Shown here: positions 1-7,919 of the stretch, piece after piece | Position numbering within the stretch: position 1 is the stretch's first letter | Layout: every line of letters starts with the position of its first letter | Assembly (NCBI GenBank): GCA_041394405.1 | Contig: JAWKIF010000008.1 | Span: forward strand, 1-64,000 | Length of the DNA stretch: 64,000 bases | Source: Microthrix sp041394405 | GTDB lineage: Bacteria; Actinomycetota; Acidimicrobiia; Acidimicrobiales; Microtrichaceae | Direction of reading: 5' to 3' | Position numbers and translations under genes: made by a program | The notes under the pieces: generated by a model | Database searches by the model: none | What the model was told of the DNA's origin: nothing | Seen by the model: the letters and a program-made list of their open reading frames with translations, nothing else

Positions 1-267
1 TTGTTCGGGCACCTCAAAGCCGAGTGGCCCCACCTCGAAGCAATCGAGGACATCGACGTGCTCCGGGCCGAACTCGAGATCCGACGGGCGCACTACAACA
101 CCGTTCGGCTACATGCCGGCATCGGATATGTCACCCCCGACCAAGAACACCGGGGCGAAGGCCAAACGATCAGAGCGGCCCGGAAACAAGGGCTCGCCGA
201 CGCACGCCAACGACGTATCGCCTACCATCAAAACCACCAACCCAGAGGACCCCGCAATGCGGACTGA
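1..267 (+). pseudogene. IS3-family transposase OrfB, C-terminal fragment
   Basis: The frame is open from the window edge, so only the last ~88 residues are visible. The segment YNTVRLHAGIGYVTP followed by a basic tail is the usual end of the integrase-core (rve) domain of IS3-type OrfB proteins, with the final catalytic region just upstream or outside the window. OrfB cuts and joins element ends together with OrfA. The element's left half cannot be seen, so whether this copy is intact is unknown. It lies directly upstream of a gene that may be an insertion remnant. Confidence 0.75.
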
Positions 268-718
268 AACCTCCGGTCGATGCGACATTAAGTCAGACAC
301 ACCTCACCGGCAGACGGGAGTGCTAGCATCATTCGTCAACGACGAGGTCGCAATCCTGCTCTCGCTTGAAGCCGAAGGCCCTTCGAAGCAGTGCATCCGG
401 AAGGGCGACACCGTGGCGGTCGTTCCTTTCATGCCAGCTCTCTACGACATGGCTCCCGGCGTCGAGGCCCCCAACAACGCCAATGCCTACTGGGTGATGT
501 CGCTACCGCGCGAGACACGTAAGGCGCCGTTCGAGGCGCTGGCCGACTCCGACGTTGACGTGGTGATCACCAGCTCTCCACTGTACGTCTCGTACGAACG
601 CACCGCCGCCGCCGCAGTAGCCGCCGAGTGGCAGTTCTGTGCGCGCTGGATGCCGCTCGGACTCGGGCTTACGCACCCACCATTTGAAGTCTTCGTTCGC
701 CCCGACGAGGGTGAGTAA
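257..718 (+). CDS. hypothetical protein, possible C-terminal remnant of a membrane glycosyltransferase
   Basis: A 153-residue frame from the ATG at 257; the same frame is open further upstream but there overlaps the IS3 OrfB, so I start it at the first ATG clear of most of that gene. No membrane segment or catalytic motif is visible. The content (alternating hydrophobic strands such as DVDVVITSS, and a Pro-rich end) resembles the soluble C-terminal lobe of polytopic glycosyltransferases, and the next gene is a polytopic membrane protein. I infer that an IS3 element may have removed the membrane part. It could equally be an unrelated small protein. Confidence 0.4.
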   Translation: MRTETSGRCDIKSDTPHRQTGVLASFVNDEVAILLSLEAEGPSKQCIRKGDTVAVVPFMPALYDMAPGVEAPNNANAYWVMSLPRETRKAPFEALADSDVDVVITSSPLYVSYERTAAAAVAAEWQFCARWMPLGLGLTHPPFEVFVRPDEGE

Positions 719-789
719 CCCCGCCGGTGACCTGGGAGAGCATCAACCCGAACGAGAGGGTGTCGCAGGTCCGTCCCTCAAGGTGCGGT

Positions 790-815
790 CGGCTGAGCTC
801 GACTAAGCTCAGCCG
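790..815 (+). terminator. inverted repeat, possible terminator
   Basis: A perfect 10-bp stem (cggctgagct / agctcagccg) with a 6-nt loop lies in the gap between the fragment ending at 718 and the membrane protein starting at 867. There is no T-run after it, so it may be a GC-rich terminator or a protein site. Confidence 0.4.
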
Positions 816-866
816 CCGTGCTGGGGCCATTGTCTCGACTGGCGACTCGAGCGTGAGTCGAAGTAG

Positions 867-2474
867 GTGACGGCCATGGGCCTTCCTCAGGCGCGCGGAT
901 GGAGACCTATTGCCAGCGCCGTCGCTGTCTCACTTCCATTTCTTGCGTACTTCTCGGCACCTCGGTTCGCCGATGAAATGCGGGACCCCTACACCATGAC
1001 GGTGCGGTACGGCGTCAACCCGTTCAAGATCATCGCCGGCAACCTCCGTGATGTTGGTCCGTTCCTGGAGATGGGCAACGTTCGGCCGCTGGGGCGAATT
1101 GCCTACTCCTTTGAGTTTGTGTACTCGAAGGGCCTCGCCGACGCCTTGGGGGTCCCCTTGCCCGTAGTGCACGCAATCGTCCGAACGGCGGCGCTCTGGG
1201 CGGCGTTGGCTGCAATTGCGAGCTTGTGGACGACGCTTGAGTCGAATGGGCTTCGCAGCCGACCTCCATGGTCGAGGACGGTTGGCCTTGTTGCCTGTGC
1301 GGCAGCAGCGGCAACGCTGGCGACTTGGAGCTATCAGCCGTTGGTGTTCTTTCCGACCCAGGGCCTGTTCAGTGCCGCCTTGGAGTGTCTCGCGGTGGCG
1401 ATGACCATTCGCTTTTCGGCCCTTGGAGGGCGACGACTCGCTGCAGGGTGCGCCGTGTTGGGTGGCATGGCCGCTTGCTTCTATGACTTGGCCTACGTGG
1501 TCGTGGTGGCGGCCCCAGTGGCGCTGGGCGGTCTTCGGGTGGTCCAACACCGAGCTCGGCGAACTCGTGCTGGCTGGTCTGCGTGCATTCCCCTCTTCGT
1601 TGGATTTGGTGTGGTCTTCGTGCCAATCCGGCTGCTCATCGTTCGGGCCTGCGCCGAGCAGAGCTGCTATCGGGGTTCGGACCTCGAGCTGACGACGAGA
1701 GCCCTCCCGGCTTTCGCGGCACGCTTGTTGTCCGCGTTGCCGCCCACCTATTGGCCGATGGGCGTGGACTCCTGGACGTGGTGGGCGCTCATCATCGCCC
1801 CCGTCGTTGGTCTGGGCGTCGCGGTGGCGGCACTGCGGGCTGCAAACCGCCCACGAGATACCGCAAAGGCGCACTGCAAGGTCGTGACCGAGGAGCTGCC
1901 CAGAGGGTCAGATCCCGACGATGTGGGGATCCGGGACGGAGCCGATGCCGCGATCCTCCTCGTGGTCGTGATGGTCGTTGCATGGCTGACGGCTGCTGCG
2001 ATGACAGCGCTAAGTATCAGCATTCAGGATGTCGGTTTCGCCCCACGTTCGCCCTGGCGAGACGGCATCTACGGGGTTCTCTTCCTGGCCACGCTGATGT
2101 GGGCAACCATGGAGCGGTTGGCACGGTCTGCGTCACCACGCCATCTGAGGGTGGCGGTAGCTTCACTCGCCCTTCTGGTTTCCCTCCAGTTCATCTTGAA
2201 CACCGGAACGATCACTTTCAGTCGAGGTCTTGGGCCAAATCCGGTGTACTTGCGGGTTGACAGGTTATTCTCGGAAGACGTCGGGGACGACGAGGTCTGT
2301 CAACTGGCAGTCGAGCTGTACGAACTCACTCAAGAACCCGATACGCGCTATTACTCCACAGCGCTCCTTGAATCGATGAAGCGTCTGAAGCCAGTCAATG
2401 GCTGTCCGGCCTATCAGGCCCCGTTGGAGTTGGATGAGTGGCACATGCGCCAGCTTGGCGACTTGGACTCGTGA
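867..2474 (+). CDS. polytopic membrane protein, GT-C glycosyltransferase-like
   Basis: A 535-residue protein with many hydrophobic segments spread to about residue 450 and a soluble C-terminal tail rich in acidic residues. An N-terminal extracytoplasmic stretch contains acidic residues (ADE, RD) followed by a GNVRPLGR motif, which recalls the DE...GRPL arrangement in GtrII-like and other GT-C enzymes that move sugars from polyprenyl-phosphate donors outside the membrane. That assignment is by resemblance only. The start is the GTG at 867; an ATG at 876 is in frame. It sits between two IS3 remnants, so the locus may have been moved or rearranged. Confidence 0.5.
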   Translation: MTAMGLPQARGWRPIASAVAVSLPFLAYFSAPRFADEMRDPYTMTVRYGVNPFKIIAGNLRDVGPFLEMGNVRPLGRIAYSFEFVYSKGLADALGVPLPVVHAIVRTAALWAALAAIASLWTTLESNGLRSRPPWSRTVGLVACAAAAATLATWSYQPLVFFPTQGLFSAALECLAVAMTIRFSALGGRRLAAGCAVLGGMAACFYDLAYVVVVAAPVALGGLRVVQHRARRTRAGWSACIPLFVGFGVVFVPIRLLIVRACAEQSCYRGSDLELTTRALPAFAARLLSALPPTYWPMGVDSWTWWALIIAPVVGLGVAVAALRAANRPRDTAKAHCKVVTEELPRGSDPDDVGIRDGADAAILLVVVMVVAWLTAAAMTALSISIQDVGFAPRSPWRDGIYGVLFLATLMWATMERLARSASPRHLRVAVASLALLVSLQFILNTGTITFSRGLGPNPVYLRVDRLFSEDVGDDEVCQLAVELYELTQEPDTRYYSTALLESMKRLKPVNGCPAYQAPLELDEWHMRQLGDLDS

Positions 2475-2775
2475 GGACTGGACCGACCCGCGTGGGTGGC
2501 CATCGGCTCCGAGCGGCAACTCGCTGACGGACAGGGTCCCGCCACGGAATCGGGAACAGACGCCAGAGCCCGGACCGCAGCATTTCCCGCAACACGGCGC
2601 TCGTGTTGCTGAGTTCGGACGCCCACACATGGGGCCGCCGAGGCGCCCTGAGTTGCCGCCGAGGAGGCGTGCTTCCGGCACGCTGGCTGCTGTTTGATCT
2701 CTCGTTACGCTCTGTGGAGGGCGTCCGGATTTCGCGGTGGGGCTGGCGGTAGCGTGATCCGAGAGGAGCCCGTCG
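2475..2775. other. intergenic stretch without a supported gene
   Basis: About 300 bp between the membrane protein and the IS3 OrfA remnant. Frames here lack start signals or family resemblance. A GAGAGGAG ribosome site at 2761-2768 serves the OrfA start at 2776. The IS3 left end is probably near 2695, where a TGATCTC sequence stands about 80 bp before OrfA, but no matching right end is in the window. Confidence 0.4.
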
Positions 2776-2930
2776 ATGGGTTCAGGAATCCACTACAGCA
2801 AAGAGTTCAAGATCGAGGCGGTTCGCCGTGTCATTGAGTCGTCGAGGACGTACTCGGATGTGGCTAGCCTCGATCCGGCACGGTGAGGCCGTGAAGAATT
2901 GGGTTCGGACGCGACAAATGCGCGCCGTTC
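2776..2930 (+). pseudogene. IS3-family OrfA remnant, truncated or frameshifted
   Basis: From the ATG at 2776 the frame reads MGSGIHYSKEFKIEAVRRV and on to SDVA, the start of the helix-turn-helix of an IS3 OrfA, then stops at 2883. In a neighbouring frame just after, GEAVKNWVRTRQMRA looks like the second half of the same helix-turn-helix. Either a 1-nt indel breaks OrfA near 2875, or the gene ends at 2867, where the putative left end of the IS1380 element begins, and the later match is coincidence. No OrfB follows, so the copy is dead. Confidence 0.6.
2868..2882 (+). repeat. IS1380 left terminal inverted repeat
   Basis: cctcgatccggcacg; pairs with the complement of 4664-4678 at 13 of 15 positions. 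It lies 88 bp before the transposase start. Confidence 0.55.
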
Positions 2931-2970
2931 CAGCAGACTTGTGGTTGTCGAGACACACAAGGAGGCTGGG

Positions 2971-4464
2971 ATGGAACGCACCTGTCAGGTGCAACATAGC
3001 GCGTCACGATCGGTGCGTTATGACGGCGCCGATGAGACCGACAAGATCGTCGCGTTGGGCGGCTTGGGGCCGCTCGCTGAGTACACCGACCGGCTTGGTC
3101 TGACCGGCGGATTCGCCGGTGCGGTGCCCTATTCAGGGCCAGGAATCCCCGTCGTTGATCGGGGTGGCCTGTTGGTCCACAGCCTGCTGATGCTCAACGC
3201 CGGAGGTGATTGCTGCACCGACCTTGGCATGCTCCAAGCCGCCGAAGGCGTGCTGGGCGACGTTGGTTCGGACACGACCTTTCGGCGGATGATCGCCGAC
3301 CTCGCCAAGATCCCAAGGGCGACTGGCGGCATCGACGACGTGATGCGCGATGTCCGCACGAAGGTGTGGGCCGAGCACGGCTGGTCCGACCCCGGCCGCC
3401 GAGTGACCTTGGACATCGACGCCACCCTGACCACAGTGCATTCGGAGAAAGAAGACGCCAAAGGCAACTACAAGCGCGGGTTCGGGTTCCACCCGGTCGC
3501 GTGTTTCGCTGACTGCTCCGGCGAAGCCCTCGCGGTCGAACACCGGCCCGGCAACGCCGGCGCGAACACCATCGCCGACCTGGTTGGGATCATCGACGCC
3601 GGGTTGGACGCGCTCCCTGCAACCGTCGCCGAGTCGCATCGCCCCGGAGCTGTCACTGCTGATGCGGTCAGCGAGATCCTCGTTCGTTCCGACTCGGCCG
3701 GGCACACCCTCGGATTCCTCTGGGACATGTGGGACCGCAACCTGCGGTTCTGTGTCACCGGCCGCTCGAACAACATCTTGAGCTCGGTGATCCTCGGCTT
3801 CGACGAGAACACCCTCTGGGAGAACGCTTTACGGCCCCGGGGTGTCGACTGGGACGGCAACGATTCTGATGTCGACGCCCGCAAAGCACAGGTCGTGGAG
3901 GTCACCGGCGATCCGGCGATCACGAAATGGGTTGGCCTGAACGAGCGACCCAAAGACGACCTCGATGTTCACTACCCGCCAGGCACCCGGATCGTCATCC
4001 GACGCGAACCACTACACCCCGGGGCTCAGCAGCGCATGTTCGACACCAACGGCTGGCGACACACCATCATCATCTGCGACCTACCCGACGACAGCCCGGC
4101 CGAGATCGACCGGCTCCAACGCGAACACGCCCACGTCGAAGAGAACATCAAGCGACTCAAGACCACCGGACTCGACCGGTTCCCGTTCCCCGACACCGCC
4201 CGCAACAAGGTCTGGACCGCAATGGTCGGCTGGGCCCACACCCTCTGCCGATGGTTCCAACTCGACCTCCTCAAAGGAACCGAGTTCGAACACGCCCACC
4301 CCAAAAAGCTCCGACGCTGCCTCTTCGGAACACCGGCGATCCTCCGCATCCGGAACCGGCAAACCTGGACGCTCTGGCCCAAACACTGGCCATGGAACCC
4401 ACAGCTCCGCACCGCCGGACGGCGGCTCCGCACCATGAACACCCCCACACCACTCCGGGTCTGA
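2971..4464 (+). CDS. IS1380-family DDE transposase
   Basis: A 497-residue DDE transposase that would excise and insert the element. The ATG at 2971 is chosen over an upstream in-frame start because AAGGAGG lies 6 nt before it. LDIDATL (first catalytic Asp, about residue 150) and VRSDSAGHT (second Asp, about 245) fit the DDE domain group 1 pattern; the C-terminal WxxxxxWP region is basic. The length fits the family, and no stop or frameshift is visible, so it may be active. Confidence 0.85.
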   Translation: MERTCQVQHSASRSVRYDGADETDKIVALGGLGPLAEYTDRLGLTGGFAGAVPYSGPGIPVVDRGGLLVHSLLMLNAGGDCCTDLGMLQAAEGVLGDVGSDTTFRRMIADLAKIPRATGGIDDVMRDVRTKVWAEHGWSDPGRRVTLDIDATLTTVHSEKEDAKGNYKRGFGFHPVACFADCSGEALAVEHRPGNAGANTIADLVGIIDAGLDALPATVAESHRPGAVTADAVSEILVRSDSAGHTLGFLWDMWDRNLRFCVTGRSNNILSSVILGFDENTLWENALRPRGVDWDGNDSDVDARKAQVVEVTGDPAITKWVGLNERPKDDLDVHYPPGTRIVIRREPLHPGAQQRMFDTNGWRHTIIICDLPDDSPAEIDRLQREHAHVEENIKRLKTTGLDRFPFPDTARNKVWTAMVGWAHTLCRWFQLDLLKGTEFEHAHPKKLRRCLFGTPAILRIRNRQTWTLWPKHWPWNPQLRTAGRRLRTMNTPTPLRV

Positions 4465-4663
4465 CCGTCTGCCGCCCCGAGCATCCAGCCGCCCGCCCGA
4501 ACAACTGGCCGGGCTACCTCACCGACCCCACACAGCAACCCGAACAACCCTCAGGCTCGGGACTCTGGCCACCAACACGCAGGACACTCCCCGAGCAACC
4601 CAACACGCCCCGAACCACCAGCCATCACACCCGAACAGCCTTCAGACCGTCACCAAGGAGAAA

Positions 4664-4678
4664 CATGCCGGATCGCGG
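4664..4678 (-). repeat. IS1380 right terminal inverted repeat
   Basis: catgccggatcgcgg; complement of the left repeat with two mismatches, about 200 bp after the transposase stop. Confidence 0.55.
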
Positions 4679-4779
4679 CTACAGTCGGCCCGAACGCCGG
4701 AACGCCAGATGGGGTGGTCGTCGCACAGCACCACCTGACTTCGGTTGGACGACGGCGCCTCGGGCTCGGTCATGAGCGC

Positions 4780-5497
4780 TCAGGGTACCGAAGGCCCTGC
4801 CGATGGGCCCGACTGGCCGTCGAAGAGTGAGTAGTTCACCTCGGCCACCTCGCACTGATCTCGCCATCGGCCGATTCGAACGTGGACACCTCCCAGTTGG
4901 CGGTCTGATCCACGTCGATGGAATCGGTGAAGGTGGAGTCCTCGGAGATGAGGTTGCCGTCGGCGTCGGTGAACCGCACCGAGACCTCAAACCCCTGGGC
5001 TTCGCTGGAGGTGTTCTTCAGGGTCCCCGTGGCCTAGTGGGGCCACGAATTCCTCGTTCACGCACTCGGGGCCCGTCAGCTCGTAGTCGGAGCTGTCGGC
5101 GACTCCATCTGCTTGTCGAACTCGTCGACGACCTGGTTGGCGCCAAAGGCCAGGCACCGACGCCCAGCAGGCCGAACACGACGAGCACGGCCAGGACGAT
5201 GAGGCCGACCTTGAGGCAACCCGAGTTGCTCTTGGCCGGACCCGGTTGCGGCGGGTAGCCCCTTGGGGCGGCTGCTGCATCTGGTACCCGGGTTGAGGAG
5301 GCTGTTGTGGGTACCCCGGCGCAGGGGGGGGGGGGGGGGGGGCTGCTGGTAGCCGCCCGCCGGGGCCCGTGGGGCGGTGCCGGCTGCCCCGGGGCGGGCG
5401 GGGGTTGTTGCTGCGGTGGCGGCTGCTGCCGGGGCGGTGGCGTCCCGCCGGGCGGTGTGGGTTGCCGGATGCTGGGTTTTGGCGGTTCATCGGTCAT
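4780..5497 (-). pseudogene. proline-rich membrane protein with FxLYD/DUF4352-like domain, multiply frameshifted
   Basis: From the ATG at 5497 the protein starts MTDEPPKPS, runs through ~90 residues rich in Pro/Gln, then a KVGLIVLAVLVVFGLLGVG membrane helix. The secreted beta domain is scattered over frames: a FGANQVVDEFDKQMES piece, then YELTGPECVNEEFVA, then TGTLKNTSSEAQGFEVSVRF, then a CEVAEVNYS end with the stop at 4780-4782. At least three indels lie near 5150, 5037 and 4858, and a run of 19 G at 5324-5342 lies in the Pro-rich part. Paired Cys residues suggest a disulfide. This is either a decayed gene or poor sequence. Confidence 0.6.
5324..5342. repeat. G19 homopolymer
   Basis: Nineteen consecutive G on the plus strand (C on the coding strand), inside the proline-codon region of the broken gene at 4780-5497. 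Runs of this length are rare and unstable; an assembly artefact or slippage site is likely. Confidence 0.95.
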
Positions 5498-5589
5498 GGT
5501 TGGAGCCTCCAGTCTCGTCGACACCATGAGCTGAAATGCAAGGTAGTTCATGCGAAACGCCTCACGACGCCGAGTGGAAGCCGACGAGG

Positions 5590-6621
5590 TCAGCTCCGGG
5601 TTGAGCATCCAGACGGGCATCCCGGCCGCCGGCGGCCGAGGCGACCACCCCGGGCGCCCGAAACACGGCCCAGCTTGTTGCGCCAGCCGCTCGCCCGGCG
5701 CACGTCACGGGCGATGTCGGCGAACTCGTGGTAGGCGATGCGCACCGGGTTGAAGGTGTCGATGTTCTTGGTCAGGCCGTACTTCACACGGCGCACCTCG
5801 GGCTCGAAGGTGCCGAAAATGCGGTCCCAGACGATGAAGATGCCGGCGTAGTTCCTGTCGAGGTACTGCGGGTTGGCACCGTGGTGCACCCGGTGATGGG
5901 ACGCCGTATTCATCACGGCCTCCACGGGTGCGGGCAGCCGATCGATGGCCTCGGTGTGCACCCAATACTGGTACAGCAGATTGTAGAGGCCCGCCTTGGC
6001 GGTGGCGGCCGGCGTGAAGCCCAGCAGCGGCATCGGCAGAAATACCCAGTGCGTCAGGATGCCCGACCACGGCTGACGCAGCGCAGTGGACAGGTTGTAG
6101 CGCTGGCTCGAGTGGTGGCTGACGTGGTTGGCCCACAGCAGCCGCACCTCGTGCATCCAGCGGTGATCCCAGTAGTAGAGGAAGTCCCAGGCCACCATGG
6201 CCATGGCGAACCCGCCCGGCTTGGCGCCCAGGTTGGCGATGCGATGGCGGTACGCCCACCTGTCGATGCGGTGCGTGAGACCGAAGGTGGCGGCGTTCGC
6301 CACCAGGTTGCCCGCCAGCATGCCCAGGCTGGCGGCGGTGTCGCGCCGCTCGAAGCCCACGGGCACCAAGGGGTCGGCGGGCAGGGACGGGTCGGACAGC
6401 TCCTCGAGTGTGGCATCGTCCAGGTCGCCGAAGGTGCGTTGTGGCCGGTTCTTGAGGATGGCCGCCTCCAGCAGCATCGTGCCCGCAAACGCAGGCAGGA
6501 TGATGGCCGCCTGCTTGGGGTCGAACGGACCCGGCAGCCCCTTGCTGTTGGATGCCCGTTTCGTCGGTCGAGGAGGGGCGCTGCGTTGACGTGATTGGCG
6601 GCTCGGGCGAAGGAAAGCCAT
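5590..6621 (-). CDS. fatty acid hydroxylase / sterol desaturase family membrane di-iron enzyme
   Basis: A 343-residue membrane oxygenase. The three His clusters that bind the di-iron centre are present: DHRWMH, HVSHHSS and HHRVHH, among hydrophobic helices. Family members hydroxylate or desaturate lipids or carotenoids; the substrate here is unknown. The start is the ATG at 6621 (MAFLRPS); the frame is open further upstream but without a convincing start. The last ~25 residues become Arg/Gly-rich, while the neighbouring frame encodes FGRPGWSP, similar to the family's usual C-terminal FGPPGW motif. I therefore suspect a 1-nt indel near the ttt at about 5670. Confidence 0.8.
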   Translation of the reverse strand: MAFLRPSRQSRQRSAPPRPTKRASNSKGLPGPFDPKQAAIILPAFAGTMLLEAAILKNRPQRTFGDLDDATLEELSDPSLPADPLVPVGFERRDTAASLGMLAGNLVANAATFGLTHRIDRWAYRHRIANLGAKPGGFAMAMVAWDFLYYWDHRWMHEVRLLWANHVSHHSSQRYNLSTALRQPWSGILTHWVFLPMPLLGFTPAATAKAGLYNLLYQYWVHTEAIDRLPAPVEAVMNTASHHRVHHGANPQYLDRNYAGIFIVWDRIFGTFEPEVRRVKYGLTKNIDTFNPVRIAYHEFADIARDVRRASGWRNKLGRVSGARGGRLGRRRPGCPSGCSTRS

Positions 6622-6671
6622 GCCGCAAGCCTGCCACGTCGCCGTGGCGTCGGTGCGAGCACCCGGGCCGG

Positions 6672-7871
6672 TCAGCCGCCCCCGGTGCGGCCGTGGCGGC
6701 GGGTGCGCAGCGGCACGCGAAGTGTCACCTCGGCGCCGCCGGACGGGCCGCTGCGCCACGCAGCGCGCCCGCCGGCGGACTCCACCCGGCCGGTGATGGA
6801 CTGGGTCATGCCGATGCCCGGGGTTGCCGCCTCGACGTCGAAGCCCCGCCCGTCGTCCTTGATGGACACGAACACCTCGTCGTCACCCACCTCGGCATAC
6901 ACCGTGACCACCTGGGCGCGGCCGTGTTTGGCGGCGTTGGTGATGGCCTCGCCGGCGGCCCCGGCCAGCGCTGAGGTGAGCGCCGCGCCCAGCTCGGGCT
7001 GCGTCGGCGAGGCATCGTGATCGTCGAGGCCCACCCCCACCACCTGCACGCGAAGGCCGTGGGTGCGCTCGGCCCGGCGTGCCGCCTCCCGAAGCGCGGG
7101 GCCCAGCCCGGGCTCGGGTGCGGCCACCTGCGTGTCGCCGAACAACCAGGCCCGCAGGTCCAGCTCCTGGTCACGGGCCAGCCTCGACAGCTCCTCGTCG
7201 GCGCTGCGGCGCTGCACCACCGCCAGCGTCTGCAACACCCCGTCGTGCAGCTCGCGGGCCAGCTCCTCGCGCACCTCCGCCTGGGCCACGGCCCGCTCGG
7301 CCCGCCGCAGCCGCTCCACCACTGCGCCGGCGGCCAGCCCGGCAACCAGCCACAGGGCGGCGGTCGAGGCGATGGCCAGCGACTGGCCACCGGCGTCGGA
7401 CAACTGGGCCAGCTCGCCCACCACGGTGCGACCGGCCAGGGCCAAGCCGTTGACCGCCCCCAGGGCGATGGCCGCGGTGATGCCGCCCCGCCGCCCCCAG
7501 ATGATGGCGGCGCCCAGCACCGGCATGATGGGCCAGGCCGAGGCGAAGCGCTGGCCGACCTCGGTGTCCCACACCCAGGGGTCGGCCACCAGCAGGGCGG
7601 CGGCCAGCGACGCCTCGATGGTCGTCAGGGTGCGGGCCGTGCGTTCGGTGAGCGGCTTGCGAACCGCCAGGAACTCCCAGGTTGACCAGGCGGCGATCAC
7701 CGCCAGGCCACCCCACGCCACCCACCGGTTGGCCACTTCGGCCCGTGCCACCACCACAACCACCACCATCCATGCCAGCACCGCCAGGCGGGCCACCGAC
7801 AGGCCCCGGAGCAGCGACGCTTCCAGCTCGGGAAGCCGCCGGGAGGCCTGCGGCGCGCTGGATGTGGTCAC
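6672..7871 (-). CDS. sensor histidine kinase, NarL/DesK-type
   Basis: A 399-residue kinase. The N-terminal half has several membrane helices; RELHDGVLQTL near residue 208 is the HisKA_3 phosphoacceptor box (His), and AGEAITNAAKHG plus DDGRGFD are the N and G boxes of the ATPase domain. It should autophosphorylate and pass phosphate to a NarL-type response regulator, but none is adjacent, so it is an orphan here. The signal is unknown. The start is the GTG at 7871, with TAGCGT six bases upstream, suggesting a leaderless transcript. Confidence 0.85.
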   Translation of the reverse strand: MTTSSAPQASRRLPELEASLLRGLSVARLAVLAWMVVVVVVARAEVANRWVAWGGLAVIAAWSTWEFLAVRKPLTERTARTLTTIEASLAAALLVADPWVWDTEVGQRFASAWPIMPVLGAAIIWGRRGGITAAIALGAVNGLALAGRTVVGELAQLSDAGGQSLAIASTAALWLVAGLAAGAVVERLRRAERAVAQAEVREELARELHDGVLQTLAVVQRRSADEELSRLARDQELDLRAWLFGDTQVAAPEPGLGPALREAARRAERTHGLRVQVVGVGLDDHDASPTQPELGAALTSALAGAAGEAITNAAKHGRAQVVTVYAEVGDDEVFVSIKDDGRGFDVEAATPGIGMTQSITGRVESAGGRAAWRSGPSGGAEVTLRVPLRTRRHGRTGGG

Positions 7872-7877
7872 GTCCCG

Positions 7878-7883
7878 ACGCTA
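7878..7883 (-). promoter_or_regulatory. putative leaderless -10 box for the histidine kinase
   Basis: TAGCGT on the minus strand, separated by 6 nt from the GTG start at 7871. The same spacing recurs at several genes in the window. Confidence 0.5.
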
Positions 7884-7919
7884 TCGGGGCGCCGACTGTG
7901 CTGGCTGGTGCCGGCCCGC

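Larger units (their letters stand above)
2868..4678 (+). mobile_element. IS1380-family insertion sequence, ~1.8 kb
   Basis: Boundaries are set by an imperfect terminal inverted repeat: cctcgatccggcacg at 2868-2882 and its near-complement catgccggatcgcgg at 4664-4678 (13 of 15 match), with ends in CC/GG as in other IS1380-family elements. Flanks are ctag on the left and ctac on the right, an imperfect match for a 4-bp target duplication. The element holds one transposase gene (2971-4464). The left end falls inside an IS3 OrfA, consistent with nested insertion. Confidence 0.6.

Noticed and set aside
3927..4775. Long plus-strand frame overlapping the transposase and its downstream flank
   Set aside because: It is Arg/Pro-rich shadow coding over the transposase, without a start signal or family similarity.
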